Assembly: GCA_030248135.1 (NCBI GenBank)
Contig: JASANC010000130.1
Coordinates: forward strand, 1 to 64,000
DNA from: Theristus sp. LFF4_11
Lineage: Eukaryota; Nematoda; Chromadorea; Monhysterida; Xyalidae
Direction: 5' to 3'
Length of the DNA stretch: 64,000 nucleotides
In this document: positions 52,868 to 63,614 of the stretch, piece after piece
How positions within the stretch are numbered: position 1 is the stretch's first letter
Layout of the letters: every line of letters begins with the position of its first letter
Translations under genes and position numbers: made by a program
The notes under the pieces: generated by a model
Seen by the model: the letters and a program-made list of their open reading frames with translations, nothing else
Databases searched by the model: none
Told to the model about the DNA's origin: nothing

Positions 52868-54244
52868 CATTTAAAAAAATCATATACCTCCCGCTCAGTT
52901 TCTTTGTTCATTTCGATTATTCTACCAAACTTACTTAGTCATTTCAACAAGTCAGTTCCGGTCCCGTCTGCAACGATTTCTATTAGATTTGTTTTTACTC
53001 ATTAATGTCTCTATGTGCACATTTATTTTCAAATTGTTGAGATAATCTCAGCTTTAGGGCACCGAGGATTTTGTGTCTTCTGGCAAGAAAACCAATAAAA
53101 GGAAGTGAATGTTTATAGGGAAAGCAAGGCTGCGTCTGCCTCTTTGTGCTTGTAATCATTTTGTTAACACAGAAAGGTTATTTTGATCGATTATCCCGTT
53201 TTTTTCTGTCGAGGGTACAATGCAGTTTTTTGCGTTTATGAACAAAAACTTGCTTTTCTGACTATTCTGATGGCAAAGAGTCTTTTGAAAAGAACAAAGT
53301 TAGACTGACTGCGTTCAATTGATTCGGCGATGGTTGTTGCAAAGCTTTTTGTGGACTTTAAATGATAAGTTTAAAAAAGTCCCGATCACATGTGTTAAAT
53401 TAAAAGCATCTTTGTCGAGTAGGTAGTTCCCACTTTACGCTGTTTCGCTTGAGATTTCAAAAACAGCGACCTATGTATGGCACAAAAAAAGAAAACAAAA
53501 AGAAAACAGCATACAGAGGCAATCAAATCTTGCTGTTTACTGTCACTATTAAAAAACAACAACAAAAGATTACAACAATGGTTTTTGATCACAAGATTAC
53601 AACAAAAGATTACAATAAATTATCCTTTTCAGCATTCAAATTTTGGTCGTGACTCGTGACATGCGCACTTTTGTCCTCGATCCAAGCAAAACGTTCTGGC
53701 AATAGTTTTCTGCCCACTGCATTACCGGCTTTTTTGTTGTCCATAGTCTAAAACATGAAACTTGCTAATGTAAAAATACATTAGTTGCGCGCGACTCAAC
53801 ACTTACAAACATGCTTTACTATCAAAAGTCCGTCACAGCTTCACTTGATAATCTTCTACATTATTATATCGGCAGAATGGATGAGAATTCTTAACTCAAG
53901 TAAGATCCGGCTTTCATCCCACATGTACACCTACTTTGTTCACAAACTTCATGATACAATTCCAAAGCATGCTTGTTTAGCAGTATGCATTTTGTCTGTA
54001 AAAATAACAACTTACCGACCCCGTACTTCAAAATATCGTTTTATAAATCCACAACAAGCATCTGATTCTATCAGTACTGCAGTATTTTAATTTTATTTAA
54101 GTGGGTGTACATGTATGTGTAATTGATTGCTTAATGTACTTGGTTCATGGCTTTTATGTTTACATTGGTATCAATTTTTGGCGTTTGAACATTCGTTTGT
54201 GGCGAATCAAGTTTCACACTAAACGTTGACCAGAAAAAGTATGT

Positions 54245-54709
54245 ACCGTATTACCATTACCTCTAATAAACCCCCATGGGGGTTTATTTCTTCAGCGACT
54301 TCTGGGGGTGGGGGTTTATTTTGGGAGGGGTTATTTTTGTTGGGGGGGGGGGGGGTTATTTACAAACAAATTCTAGGGTGGGGGTTTGTTGAAAAATGGC
54401 AAAAATACCTTGCATATGGCAGGCAAGAAAGTCGCAGAAACTTCTACTTTTCACAGAGATTTCCTTTTGTAACAGCCTTTTGTAATGAAATTACCACTAA
54501 CTCATCCCTTTGGGGCCTTTGGTAGCACAATTTCACCAATGTCACTGCATTCAGCCACTGAATTCGCTAGGTATGTGTTTCAAATAGGTTTCTAATAAAC
54601 CCCCATGGGGGTTTATTTTGGGGGGGATTATTTGGAAACTTGTCGAGGGGGTGGGGGTTTATTTTGGGGGGGGGTTAATTTTGGGGGGGGGGTTAATAGA
54701 GGTAATACG
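54245..54709 (+). mobile_element. ACCGTATTACC-family element, near-complete
   Basis: Begins ACCGTATTACC and ends GAGGTAATACGA, with CCCCCATGGGGG near both ends and the conserved block TTTGGTAGCACAATTTCACC. It is longer than the 15659-16070 copy because it keeps the segment with AATTCTAGGGTGGGGG and GTCGCAGAAACTTC. Confidence 0.8.
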
Positions 54710-55768
54710 ATAATAGAGTACTACTTTTTTTACTCGTTTTCGCATCTCCACAATGCTCTTTTACATGTAGTTCCAATGAAATTTCAAACACAGACCCATT
54801 ACACGGCTCGTTCTCGAGTTTAGTCCAAGCCCCAAGGTTTGGGTCCGTATTTTCGAACATTGCTTCAAAAATGTTTACCATTGATTGTGGTAAAATTATA
54901 TTTAAAAAAACCACACAAATTTAAAATGTGGGTGCGCGGCAACATTTTTGATCGAACTGTGACAAAGTCGAAATGTGCAAATTTCTTGATCGGTCTACAG
55001 CCTACCCAGAGGTCCGTAAATCCAAATGCGTGCTGCTTTTATTCTGAAAAAGGTGTGCAGGACGGTCATTTTTTAAATGTTCTCACTTGAATTAACCTCT
55101 TGAAATGTTTCAAGGGTAAAGTTGTTTCAAGAACAAAGAAGATGTGAAAAGTCAAGCCACAGTTTTGCTTGCACAAGCTTTTCAATTTTCAGACCAAATT
55201 GGCGATTTTTCTTCGGGAAATTCATTTTTATTTGAGAGATTAGACCAAAAAAGATAAATTGCATCTGTAACAGTTTCAGAAAAGCAAAAAGGGCAAAAAC
55301 TCCCAAAATGAACAAAAATCGTCAGCGCGTGCATTTGTGACCACACAAGTTGCAGTCTTGTCAAACGGTGCTGCACTGCACTGTGCTGAGATGTTTTCAA
55401 ATGATATTTCATTCAACACAATTAATGGGAAATATTTTTCGAACTGTGTACCACATTTCAGATAGAAATGTTTTGAACCAAATTCGAGAACAAATCGTTT
55501 GTAGTACATTTAAAAACAAAAATAAAATTAAAAAAATTTCTCGTCTATCAATGCGGCTGCAGATAGTATCTAGATATTTCCCACGCTTAGCATTGACTAC
55601 CTTCATTTGTTTATGTTCAAGTTCTATTTGCATTATGAATTTGACACGCGTTCGTTAGATCAAACACGTTTTCCAGGTTTTCATTGGTGTTTCAGCAAAT
55701 CCGATCATGCCTTCAGTTCAAACTAGACGCAAAAATACTCATTAAGACTGAAATACGTACATATTACC

Positions 55769-56125
55769 ATGAACAACCTTACGAAAGCATTGCTGAATGC
55801 TTCACTGACTGCTCCGCCGTGCATGTACTGCATCCCAACGCATCAACTGATTGTCTTCAGCAGCGCTTTCACGCTCATAGTTTTCATCGGAGTTTTGGGC
55901 AACTTTTTCGTGATCGGCGCAATTCTGACGAGTGAAAAAATGAAGAAATCGCCAATAAATGGGCTACTGATGAATTTAGCCGTTGCTGACGTTGGTAATT
56001 TGATTGCGGTCGTGCCTGACGTGGTGCTGGCTGTCGCTGACAAGGGATGGCTGCTGCCAGGGACGCTTTGCCCAACGATACGATACGCCGAAGTGATGTT
56101 CCTGTACAGCTCGTTGTTGTTGCAG
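55769..56125 (+). CDS. GPCR exon 1: N-terminus, TM1-TM3 start
   Basis: ATG preceded by ATTACC. The N-terminus carries two N-glycosylation sequons (NNLT and NAS). GVLGNFFVIGAI is TM1, INGLLMNLAVAD is TM2, and LCPTIRYAEVMFLYSSLLLQ leads into TM3. Donor GTATTT, phase 0. Confidence 0.9.
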
Positions 56126-59100
56126 GTATTTACCATCGGCTTTTTTTATAATCTTCACTCCGACAAACCGTAACAATTGGCATAACGTCTGACGTGACAA
56201 GTTAAGTATCCTTTGTCGTAACATGTGGAGTAACGTTTAACGTAACATGAAACGTAGCAAGTTTGACGTAGCATGTGACGTAACACGTTGACGTAGCATG
56301 TGACGTAACACGTTTGACGTAGCATGTGACGTGACACGTTTGACGTAGCATGTGACGTGACACGTTTGACGTAGCATGTGACGTAACACGTTGACGTAGC
56401 ATGCACGTAACACGTTGACGTAGCATGTGACGTAACACGTCTGACGTAGCATGTCACGTAACACGTTTGACGTAGCAGGTGACGTGACACGTTTGACGTA
56501 GCATGTGACGTAACACGTTTGACGTAGCATGTGACGTAACACGTTTGGCGAAGCATGTGACGTAACACGTTTGACATAGCAGGTGACTGACACGTTTGAC
56601 GTACGTAGCATATGACGCGACACGTTTGACGCAGCATGCGACGTTACACTTTTGACGTAGCATGTGACGTAACAGGTTTGACGTAGCATATGATGTGTCA
56701 CGTTTGACGTAGCATGTGACGTAACACGTTGACGTAGCATGTGACGTAACACGTTGACGTAGCATGTGACGTAACACGTTTGACGTAGCATGTGACGTAA
56801 CACGTTTGGCGTAGCATGTGACGTAACACGTTGACGTAGCATGTGACGTAACACGTTGACGTAGCATGTGACGTAACACGTTGACGTAGCATGTGACGTA
56901 ACACGTTGACGTAGCATGTGACGTAACACGTTGACGTAGCATGTGACGTAACACGTTGACGTAGCATGTGACCTAACACGTTTGACGTAGCATGTGACGT
57001 AACACGTTGACGTAGCATGTGACGTAACACGTTGAAGTAGCATGTGACGTAACACGTTGACGTAGCATGTGACGTAACACGTTGACGTAGCATGTGACGT
57101 AACACGTTGACGTAGCATGTGACGTAACACGTTGACGTAGCATGTGACGTAACACGTGCGATGTTCTGCTTTGGTGTGTGTGAATGGCTCACTGGACTGC
57201 CAACCGATCCGAGCTGCTGTGTGTGATGACCGGTGGACGACGTTGGGTTTTTTACTTTTACTTTACTTTTACTCAATTAAAACGACTTCACTTTTATTAA
57301 AACGACGACGAAAGATGATAGAAATACAGAGGGACAAAATGGCACGAACGGCACATGCTGAACTCATAAAACACAGCACTTTTATAATGTACAAGAACGA
57401 ACCAAGGAAAAATAGTTGAACAAAGATATAAGAAAACTGTTGAGCATCTAGGAAAAAAGTAGATGAGCATTGGAAGTCAAGCGCTTTGTCAGAAGCAGCT
57501 CACCGTAAACCCGGCTTTGTGTGAGAGTGCAGACACGAAGGCTAAAGTAGGACATTACAGCACCCTACTCCCCCATACGGAGCGCCCTCGCGACGTCACT
57601 CTCCATACGCAGCCGAGTGTCTGGTGCACTGCCTGTCCTGGGCACCTGCTTCCACTCATTTCAAAACTCCTAAATGCTCCAACTCAAACGGAAAACCGAA
57701 ATTGAATCACTTGGAACTCTAGCGAAACTTCAAAAGCTACAAGCAAAAAAAGAAAGCAAAGATCAACAATTATCAAATTCGAAAACCTGAAGTGCCAAAA
57801 CTGAAAAACCTAAAAGCTATCCTGACAAACAAAACAAAACTAAAACTAAACTGTCACAATGATTAGAGATTGTGATCACGCACGGCAGTCGAAATGCGTC
57901 GAAAAACCCCAAAGAAAAACCGCCAAAACTAAAATAGAAGAAAAAACATTAAAACAGTTCACCCTCTCCCCACACTGAAAACGGGGGTAAAACAAAACAA
58001 AAAAACTATTACAATAAACTGTTACAAATCAGCAGAAGAGTATGGCGCAACCTGCACTCTACGTCGCAGTTTACTGGAGACTTTCAAATCAAAGAACCGT
58101 GGCTAAACAATAAAACTTCTACTGCGCTTCACTGCGCCACAACCAAACTTCTCCTCGCAGCCTTCTTCAGCAACACCACCACAGCCAATCACGTTTTTGA
58201 TCACGGAGGCCGTCCTCCGTTCGGTTTGAGTCTCGGAGACCGAAATAACTCCGAATCGGTTTGAGTCACGGAGACCGAAAAAAACTCCGACCAACCAATT
58301 TCCGCTGCGGCGTTTCGGCTTTCTCGAAAGCTGCCCTCGGCGAAACCCGGCCGTGCCATAGATCGACGCCGTCTCAGCTCGCATGCCGCCACAACTCCAG
58401 CCACCGCGTCTCCGTTCCATGCGACGTTCTGCCAGCCACTGGTGCGCCCGCCATTCCGCTGATCTGCCTCGGCGACACTCGACGACGCATGAAGACGCGC
58501 AGCACGCCACCGCCTCTCGTCGATGCTGACCCTCCATGGCCTTTCTGCACTGACCCTCCATGGTCTCGGTGCACGCGACGTCGCCACCCAGCATTGTCTC
58601 GGCGGGACCTCCACTGAAATGGACCTCCTTTGGTGTGATGGTCACTCTGGACTGCCAACCGATCCGAGCTGCTGTGTGTGATGACCGGTGGACGACGTTG
58701 GGTTTTTTACTTTTACTTTACTTTTACTCAATTAAAACGACTTCACTTTTATTAAAACGACGACGAAAGATGATAGAAATACAGAGGGACAAAATGGCAC
58801 GAACGGCACATGCTGAACTCATAAAACACAGCACTTTTATAATGTACAAGAACGAACCAAGGAAAAATAGTTGAACAAAGATATAAGAAAACTGTTGAGC
58901 ATCTAGGAAAAAAGTAGATGAGCATTGGAAGTCAAGCGCTTTGTCAGAAGCAGCTCACCGTAAACCCGGCTTTGTGTGAGAGTGCAGACACGAAGGCTAA
59001 AGTAGGACATTACACACGTTGACGTAGCATGTCACGTAACACGTTGACGTAGCATGTGACGTAACACGTTTGACGTAGCATGTGACGTAACACGTTGACG

Positions 59101-60710
59101 TAGCATGTCACGTAATACGTTGACGTAGCATGTGACGTAACACGTTTGACGTAGCATGTGACGTAACACGTTTGACGTAGCATGTGACGTAACACGTTGA
59201 CGTAGCATGTGACGTAACACGTTTGACGTAGCATGTGACGTAACACGTTTGACGTATGTAGCATGTGACGTAACACGTTGACGTAGCATGTGACGTAACA
59301 CGTTGACGTAGCATGTGACGTAACACGTTGACGTAGCATGTCACGTAACACGTTGACGTAGCATGTGACGTAACACGTTTGACGTAGCATGTGACGTAAC
59401 ACGTTGACGTAGCATGTCACGTAATACGTTGACGTAGCATGTGACGTAACACGTTTGACGTAGCATGTGACGTAACACGTTTGACGTAGCATGTGACGTA
59501 ACACGTTGACGTAGCATGTGACGTAACACGTTGACGTAGCATGTGACGTAACACGTTTGACGTAGCATGTGACGTAACATGTTTGGCGTAGCATGTGACG
59601 TAACACGATTGACATGACATGTGACGTAACATGTTTGACGTAGCGTGTGACGTAACACGTTTGACGTAGCATGTGACGTAACACGTTTGACGTAGCATGT
59701 GACGTAACACGTTTGACGTAGCCTGTGACGTAACACGTTGACGTAGCATGTGACGTAACACGTTTGACGTAGCATGTGACGTAACACGTTGACGTAGCAT
59801 GTGACGTAACACGATTGACATGACATGTGACGTAACATGTTTGACGTAGCGTGTGACGTAACACGTTTGACGTAGCATGTGACGTAACACGTTTGACGTA
59901 GCATGTGACGTAACACGTTTGACGTAGCATGTGACGTAACACGTTGACGTAGCATGTGACGTAACACGTTTGACGTAGCATTGACGCATATGTGGCACAA
60001 CGTCACGTGACTATGGCATCATTGGGGCTCTGCTGTCTGGCAGATTGTTGTTGATATGAAAAGTGCAGATTTACACCGAGATAACGCGGAGTGATGCGTG
60101 TACGTACACTTGTGTTTCTATAAATTACACAGCCATTCAAAGCGTACACAGCATGCGTTGTACAAAGCGTACGTGCTTACAATAAAAATAGGAATGTTTC
60201 CCTCATGTGAATAAAAACTATCCGAATTTTACAGGTTCTGATCTGCATTGAGCGCTACTTAGCAATCTGTCGCCCTTTCCGAACGGTAAAACTGGATCGG
60301 CGTAATGCGTTTGCACTTTCGTCAATGATGTGGCTGTGTGCGATGATGTTTGCATTGCCCTATGCGCTCTGCCAAACTGTGATCACAATCAGAAGCGGCT
60401 ACTCAATGTGCAACTGGGACAGGCAGACATTGCCTGCAGACCAGTTGCTGCGATTCAAGGTAACCTGATTCGGATTGATCATACACCGAGCAATAATGAG
60501 AATGATTTTTTATCTTCACGATTTACCGAGATTTATTTTTTATCTTTCACATCTCTATGATATCTTTTTCACCATGTGTTGATTCTAAAATGAACCAAAG
60601 AAACATCAAATTTTAGATCAAGTTTTCAATAACTGCATTTCACATTTCACACTGCATTCTGCCCTGTGCAAAATGCAGTGTCAAAAAATCCTCAAAAAAA
60701 ACACGCTCCT

Positions 60711-60771
<61 letters not shown>

Positions 60772-61908
60772 AGAAGCAGACACCTGGTGGCCAGCGCATG
60801 TGATAGTGAAGCAGGTGACTGAGCTAATGCCGGTTTTTACGAGAGCAGATCTTCGAGTGCATGACCCTGTACGTGTTGCCGCTGGTGCTGTTCACGAGCC
60901 TGTACATGCGCACCGCAGCGCTGCTCTGGGGCAGTGGAGGCGTCAACTCGTTGCACGGATCAACACAAATGGCTGAGTATGTGCTGAAGATGCGGCGTAA
61001 CGTTGTGAGAATGTTGATCATCTGTCTGTCGATCTACTTTTTCTGCTATTCACCCATTCAGAGTGAGACTTTCGTTTGTTTATTTTATTATTCGAGAATG
61101 ATTGAATTGAGCTGAGGGTTTGAAACTTTTGGATTTCTTCTCCGGCCCCATTCAGACTTAATGTCAGACATACCTACACTAGTGTATTTAATGGTTTTAA
61201 ACGAATACTACATGTGTAGGTCCTGGAAAAAATCATTTGGCTGTTCATGGCACTGACATTTTCTCAGTTGTTCGATTATTCTTCTCAACTCACAAAAGTA
61301 AACTGCAAATGATGCCGGAACATGTGCTTGCAGCAATATTCCTGTGCGAGCAACTACTGAAGCTGCACATCAAGATCCCAATGTGGACGCGTCTGCTGTT
61401 CATCGCGTTGACCGTGTCCAACTCAGCCGCGAATCCGTTGGTCTACATCATCTGCTGTCAACAGTTTCGCGATAAATTCCTGAACGTCTGTCGTAAGACA
61501 CCATTCGTTCGGCGGTTCGTGCCCGCCGAGGACGAGGGTTTCATTGGCGAGTCGCTCAAGAAGCCGATGCCCGCTAAGATGGCCATTCGGACGCATTTGA
61601 CGCTGGCGATGCGCATGGGCAACCCGGACGCTGTCGGCGTCACCAGGATCAAACCGGACGACTTCACCGGCGGCAAGCAGCGCAGCGCCACGGTGCCCGC
61701 GCGCCGCAGTCAAGGCCCGCGCGAGTCGCTGATCCCGCCGGAAGTGCACTTGCAAGCGCAACGCGTGCCGCCGGGCACTCAGCGCGCTCGCGTGGAGCCC
61801 AGCCAGAGTTCCACGTCGTCGCATCATGGACTGACGTTGATCGAGCTCTCCAGACTGCAGTTGGAGAGGCGAAAAGCGGCCTACGAAGCGTGCATTGAGG
61901 CGGTGTGA
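55769..61908 (+). CDS. Class A G-protein-coupled receptor, probably peptide receptor, 4 exons
   Basis: Exons 55769-56125, 60235-60459, 60849-61062, 61268-61908; phases agree and give 478 residues. It has a short Asn-containing N-terminus, TM1 with GVLGN, TM2 with LAVAD, the TM3 Cys (GTLCP) and ERYLAI for the DRY motif, TM4, an ECL2 Cys (SMCNW), TM5 with LYVLPLVLF, TM6 with FFCYSP, and TM7 with NSAANPLVY. The tail is basic. It signals through heterotrimeric G proteins at the plasma membrane. TM6 has Tyr at the toggle position where most receptors have Trp; Tyr there and NSAANPXXY in TM7 are found in orexin/allatotropin-type receptors, which makes a neuropeptide ligand likely but not proven. 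Intron 1 holds two minisatellites and an LTR element; intron 2 holds an antisense tRNA gene. Confidence 0.88.
56200..57156 (+). repeat. Minisatellite array 1 (25/26-bp unit, TGACGT-rich)
   Basis: About 38 tandem units of TTGACGTAGCATGTGACGTAACACG (25-26 bp, one or two extra T). Each unit is itself a dimer of a ~12-bp word TGACGTARCAYG. It lies in GPCR intron 1. All six frames are partly open because the unit lacks stops in several frames; the Cys/Val/Arg-rich translations on the - strand are artefacts. Confidence 0.93.
57193..57559 (-). repeat. LTR copy (3' LTR on the - strand)
   Basis: Matches 58648-59014 from TGGACTG to TTACA. It contains the TATA-like box and AATAAA on the - strand. Confidence 0.78.
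58648..59014 (-). repeat. LTR copy (5' LTR on the - strand)
   Basis: Second 367-bp direct repeat; its right end abuts minisatellite array 2 directly, resuming in mid-unit at CACGTTGACG. Confidence 0.78.
59015..59985 (+). repeat. Minisatellite array 2 (25/26-bp unit) with higher-order structure
   Basis: Same unit and orientation as array 1, again about 38 units. Variant units recur at fixed distances: GTCACGTAATACGTTGACG at 59107 and 59417 (310 bp apart) and CGATTGACATGACATGTGACG at 59607 and 59817 (210 bp apart). This shows recent multi-unit amplification. Located in GPCR intron 1. Confidence 0.92.
60235..60459 (+). CDS. GPCR exon 2: end of TM3, TM4, ECL2
   Basis: Acceptor TTTTACAG. VLICIERYLAICRPF completes TM3 and ICL2; a TM4 with WLCAMMFALPYALC follows; SMCNWDRQ supplies the ECL2 Cys. 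Donor GTAACC, phase 0. Confidence 0.92.
60705..60777 (-). tRNA. tRNA-Asn (anticodon GTT)
   Basis: 73 nt folding into a full cloverleaf: acceptor GCTTCTG/CAGGAGC (seven pairs, one G-T), D stem GCGC/GCGC, anticodon stem TTCGG/CCGAA with loop CTGTTAA, five-base variable loop, T stem GGTGG/CCACC with loop TTCAAGC. GTT reads AAC/AAT (Asn). No intron. The A box (TGGCGCAATCGG) and B box (GGTTCAAGCCC) are intact, and a T-run follows shortly after the 3' end on the - strand. It lies antisense in intron 2 of the GPCR gene. Confidence 0.95.
60849..61062 (+). CDS. GPCR exon 3: TM5, ICL3, TM6
   Basis: Acceptor GAGAGCAG. TM5 is MTLYVLPLVLFTSLYM; ICL3 is short; RRNVVRMLIICLSIYFF begins TM6 and ends CYSPIQ. 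Phase 1 end at donor GTGAGA. Confidence 0.9.
61268..61908 (+). CDS. GPCR exon 4: ECL3, TM7 and C-terminal tail
   Basis: Acceptor TTCTCAG, phase matched. LLFIALTVSNSAANPLVYI is TM7, followed by CCQQFRDKF (helix 8) and a ~140-residue Arg- and Pro-containing tail. This exon is markedly GC-richer than the surroundings. TGA at 61906. Confidence 0.92.
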
Positions 61909-61997
61909 CTTGGTGCTGACGTGATGTTACGTCTGTCACTTGCACACATGCTTGTAATGTTCTTGTGTTGCAAGTTCACTTTGCTAAAGGTTGTCCA

Positions 61998-62003
61998 AAT
62001 AAA
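61998..62003 (+). terminator. Poly(A) signal of the GPCR gene
   Basis: AATAAA 90 bases after the stop codon, followed by a GT-rich stretch (CGTTGTGAGTTTTT). Confidence 0.65.
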
Positions 62004-62047
62004 CGTTGTGAGTTTTTAGCTTAAAACGTAAGAAATCGCTTGTCGTT

Positions 62048-62053
62048 TTTATT
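62048..62053 (-). terminator. Candidate poly(A) signal of the calexcitin-like gene
   Basis: AATAAA on the - strand about 350 bases after the stop codon, 44 bp from the signal of the convergent GPCR gene. Confidence 0.5.
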
Positions 62054-62399
62054 AGAAGGTTCAAACGACCAGAAAAGCATAGTTTCAATCAAGTCCACTG
62101 TTGCATTTATCAAGTAAAAACACGCTGATTCCGCTATATTTGCGTTGCACCAGAAAACACGCAGGCTCACATACTGAACAGATTTAGTACGTGCAGTTTT
62201 CCAATTCATAAAATCAGCTCATCTGGACGTATCAGAATATTGTACAATGCCCCTTTGTGTACCGTCCACTATTTGGAAAGACGATCCTTAGCCGTTCCGA
62301 CGCGATTGTGGATTGATTCGGTTGGTATGATAAGTCCTAATCAACTGATTGTACCTCAGTTAAATCATTGTTAATAGTAAATAAATATCAATGGAACAC

Positions 62400-63614
62400 T
62401 CAAGCTCCCTCAGCGTCCTCATCTTCCTCCTCTTCATCAATGATGTCATCGTTCACCTCATTCGGATCAAACTGATTGCTCACATCGCCAAACAAATAGT
62501 TGCCGCGCGACTTCGGATCCAACGAGTGAAAATACTCGTTCCATCGCTTGCAGAAATCCTCGTACGTGATTGAGTTCAGCGGGTTACCCTTAGAATCCTG
62601 AAGAAAGCTGATTTAAAAAAAGTTGAAACGTATTGCTTTGAAACTCTTTGAGCTGGTTACTTTTTTGCTAAGAATAATGACCACATGGAACTTGGAGGTG
62701 ATACAAAATTATTAAAAAAAAAACTATTGTTTTGAATTTGAAAATTGCGACCGACCATTGCAAACTTGTCGAACGCCCAAATGGCACGTTTGCGGTCGAT
62801 ACCATAGTAGCTCATGATGTGAATGTACTCAGACAGGTCAACAACACCGTCGCCTTGAATGCAGGCAAGTTCTCGTGATTTCACATCGGTTAAACAATGT
62901 AACCTGCATGTGACTGATCCAAAACTGACTGAAGCGCACCAGAGGAGTCAATCACTTGAAACATGTAGTCGAGGTACAGCTTCTCCCATTTGTGCTGTTC
63001 TGCAGTTTGTGTTGATGAGCCACCGGCACCAATTGTATTGAACCACATTGTTTGCCATTCAGTCTGCACGAAAACACGAACGCAGCTTTTATTTAGTTTT
63101 TAAAGTGAAATTTTAGTTTTCGCAGACCATTGTGACCACATCGTCAGTGTTCCGGTCGGCGACCCGTCGAAGTTCCGTCCAGATTTTTTTCATCGATTCG
63201 CCGCCTTTCTTGTAGTCATCTGAATCCGCACCTCGGGTTTCCTTGATTTTCTGGAGAAAATAACGCGACAAACCAATGTAGTACAACATTCGAAACAAAA
63301 GAATGTCAACAGATTAAAAAAGAGCTTGATTTAAATTGCTTTGCGAGATTTTATGTAAAAACAAAACCGCACCTCAAGCAAAAGTTCAAAATCTTCCCAT
63401 TCCAATACAGCATCCTTGTTGATGTCTGAAAAATATTAAAATTCTTATATGACCATGATGTTCAGTAAAGTAAAATGGTTGGAATACAAAACTAAAACAA
63501 AACCGAACCGAAAAATGTTGCGAACACATACTCCCACTTGCGCCGCAAGAACGGGTCCAGCTTGTTCAACAGGTCCACCGAGCTGACCTTGCGACCCGAC
63601 GGTACCTCAGCCAT
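62400..63614 (-). CDS. Calexcitin-like EF-hand calcium-binding protein, 6 exons
   Basis: Exons on the - strand: 63614-63509, 63425-63373, 63250-63128, 63063-62940, 62853-62756, 62597-62400; phases agree and give 233 residues. The N-terminus reaches KWEYVFATFFDINKDAVLEW (EF-hand loop across the first junction). A degenerate second site is near ADRNTDDVVTMTEWQ, a clear EF-hand is VIDSSGDGVVDLSEY, and a last site lies around DSKGNPLNSITYEDF. The C-terminal block WNEYFHSLDPKSRGNYLFG matches the calexcitin/sarcoplasmic Ca2+-binding family. Such proteins are soluble, bind Ca2+ and in neurons are reported to affect K+ channels and ryanodine receptors. An acidic tail (DEEEEDEDAEGA) is longer than usual. 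Start ATG chosen as the first Met upstream of the conserved region. Confidence 0.88.

Larger units (their letters stand above)
51974..55768. other. Intergenic 3.8 kb
   Basis: Holds the 3' UTR and AATAAA (52248) of the Hint gene, a TIR element at 52604-52867 and an ACCGTATTACC element at 54245-54709. Remaining ORFs are short and unrecognised. The promoter of the GPCR gene presumably lies near its 3' end, but no motif stands out. Confidence 0.5.
57193..59014 (-). mobile_element. Short LTR retrotransposon-like element (TRIM-like), apparently identical LTRs
   Basis: Two direct repeats of 367 bp (57193-57559 and 58648-59014) begin TGGACTG and end TTACA, so they have the TG...CA ends of LTRs, and I see no difference between them. 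Read on the - strand, the LTR has TATAAAAG at 57386-57379, an AATAAA about 85 bp downstream (57298-57293), and the interior ends in a purine-rich GGGGGAGTAGGG just before the downstream LTR. These features fit an element on the - strand. The 1.09-kb interior has no gag or pol, so it would depend on another element. Only CAC is shared by the flanks, so the insertion duplication is weak. Confidence 0.72.

Noticed and set aside
56200..57156. Possible CRISPR-like array
   Set aside because: The units are head to tail with no unique spacers, the DNA is eukaryotic, and the unit is an internal dimer. This is a minisatellite.
56155..57276. Long - strand ORFs rich in Cys, Val, Arg and His (up to 297 residues), and similar at 59010-60006 (up to 323 residues)
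   Set aside because: They are translations of the 25/26-bp minisatellite in several overlapping frames. No start context, splice sites or domain; the unit simply lacks stop codons in those frames.
58103..58658. 180- and 137-residue - strand ORFs inside the LTR element
   Set aside because: Arg/Gly/Ala-rich, several frames open together, and no gag, protease, reverse transcriptase or integrase motif.
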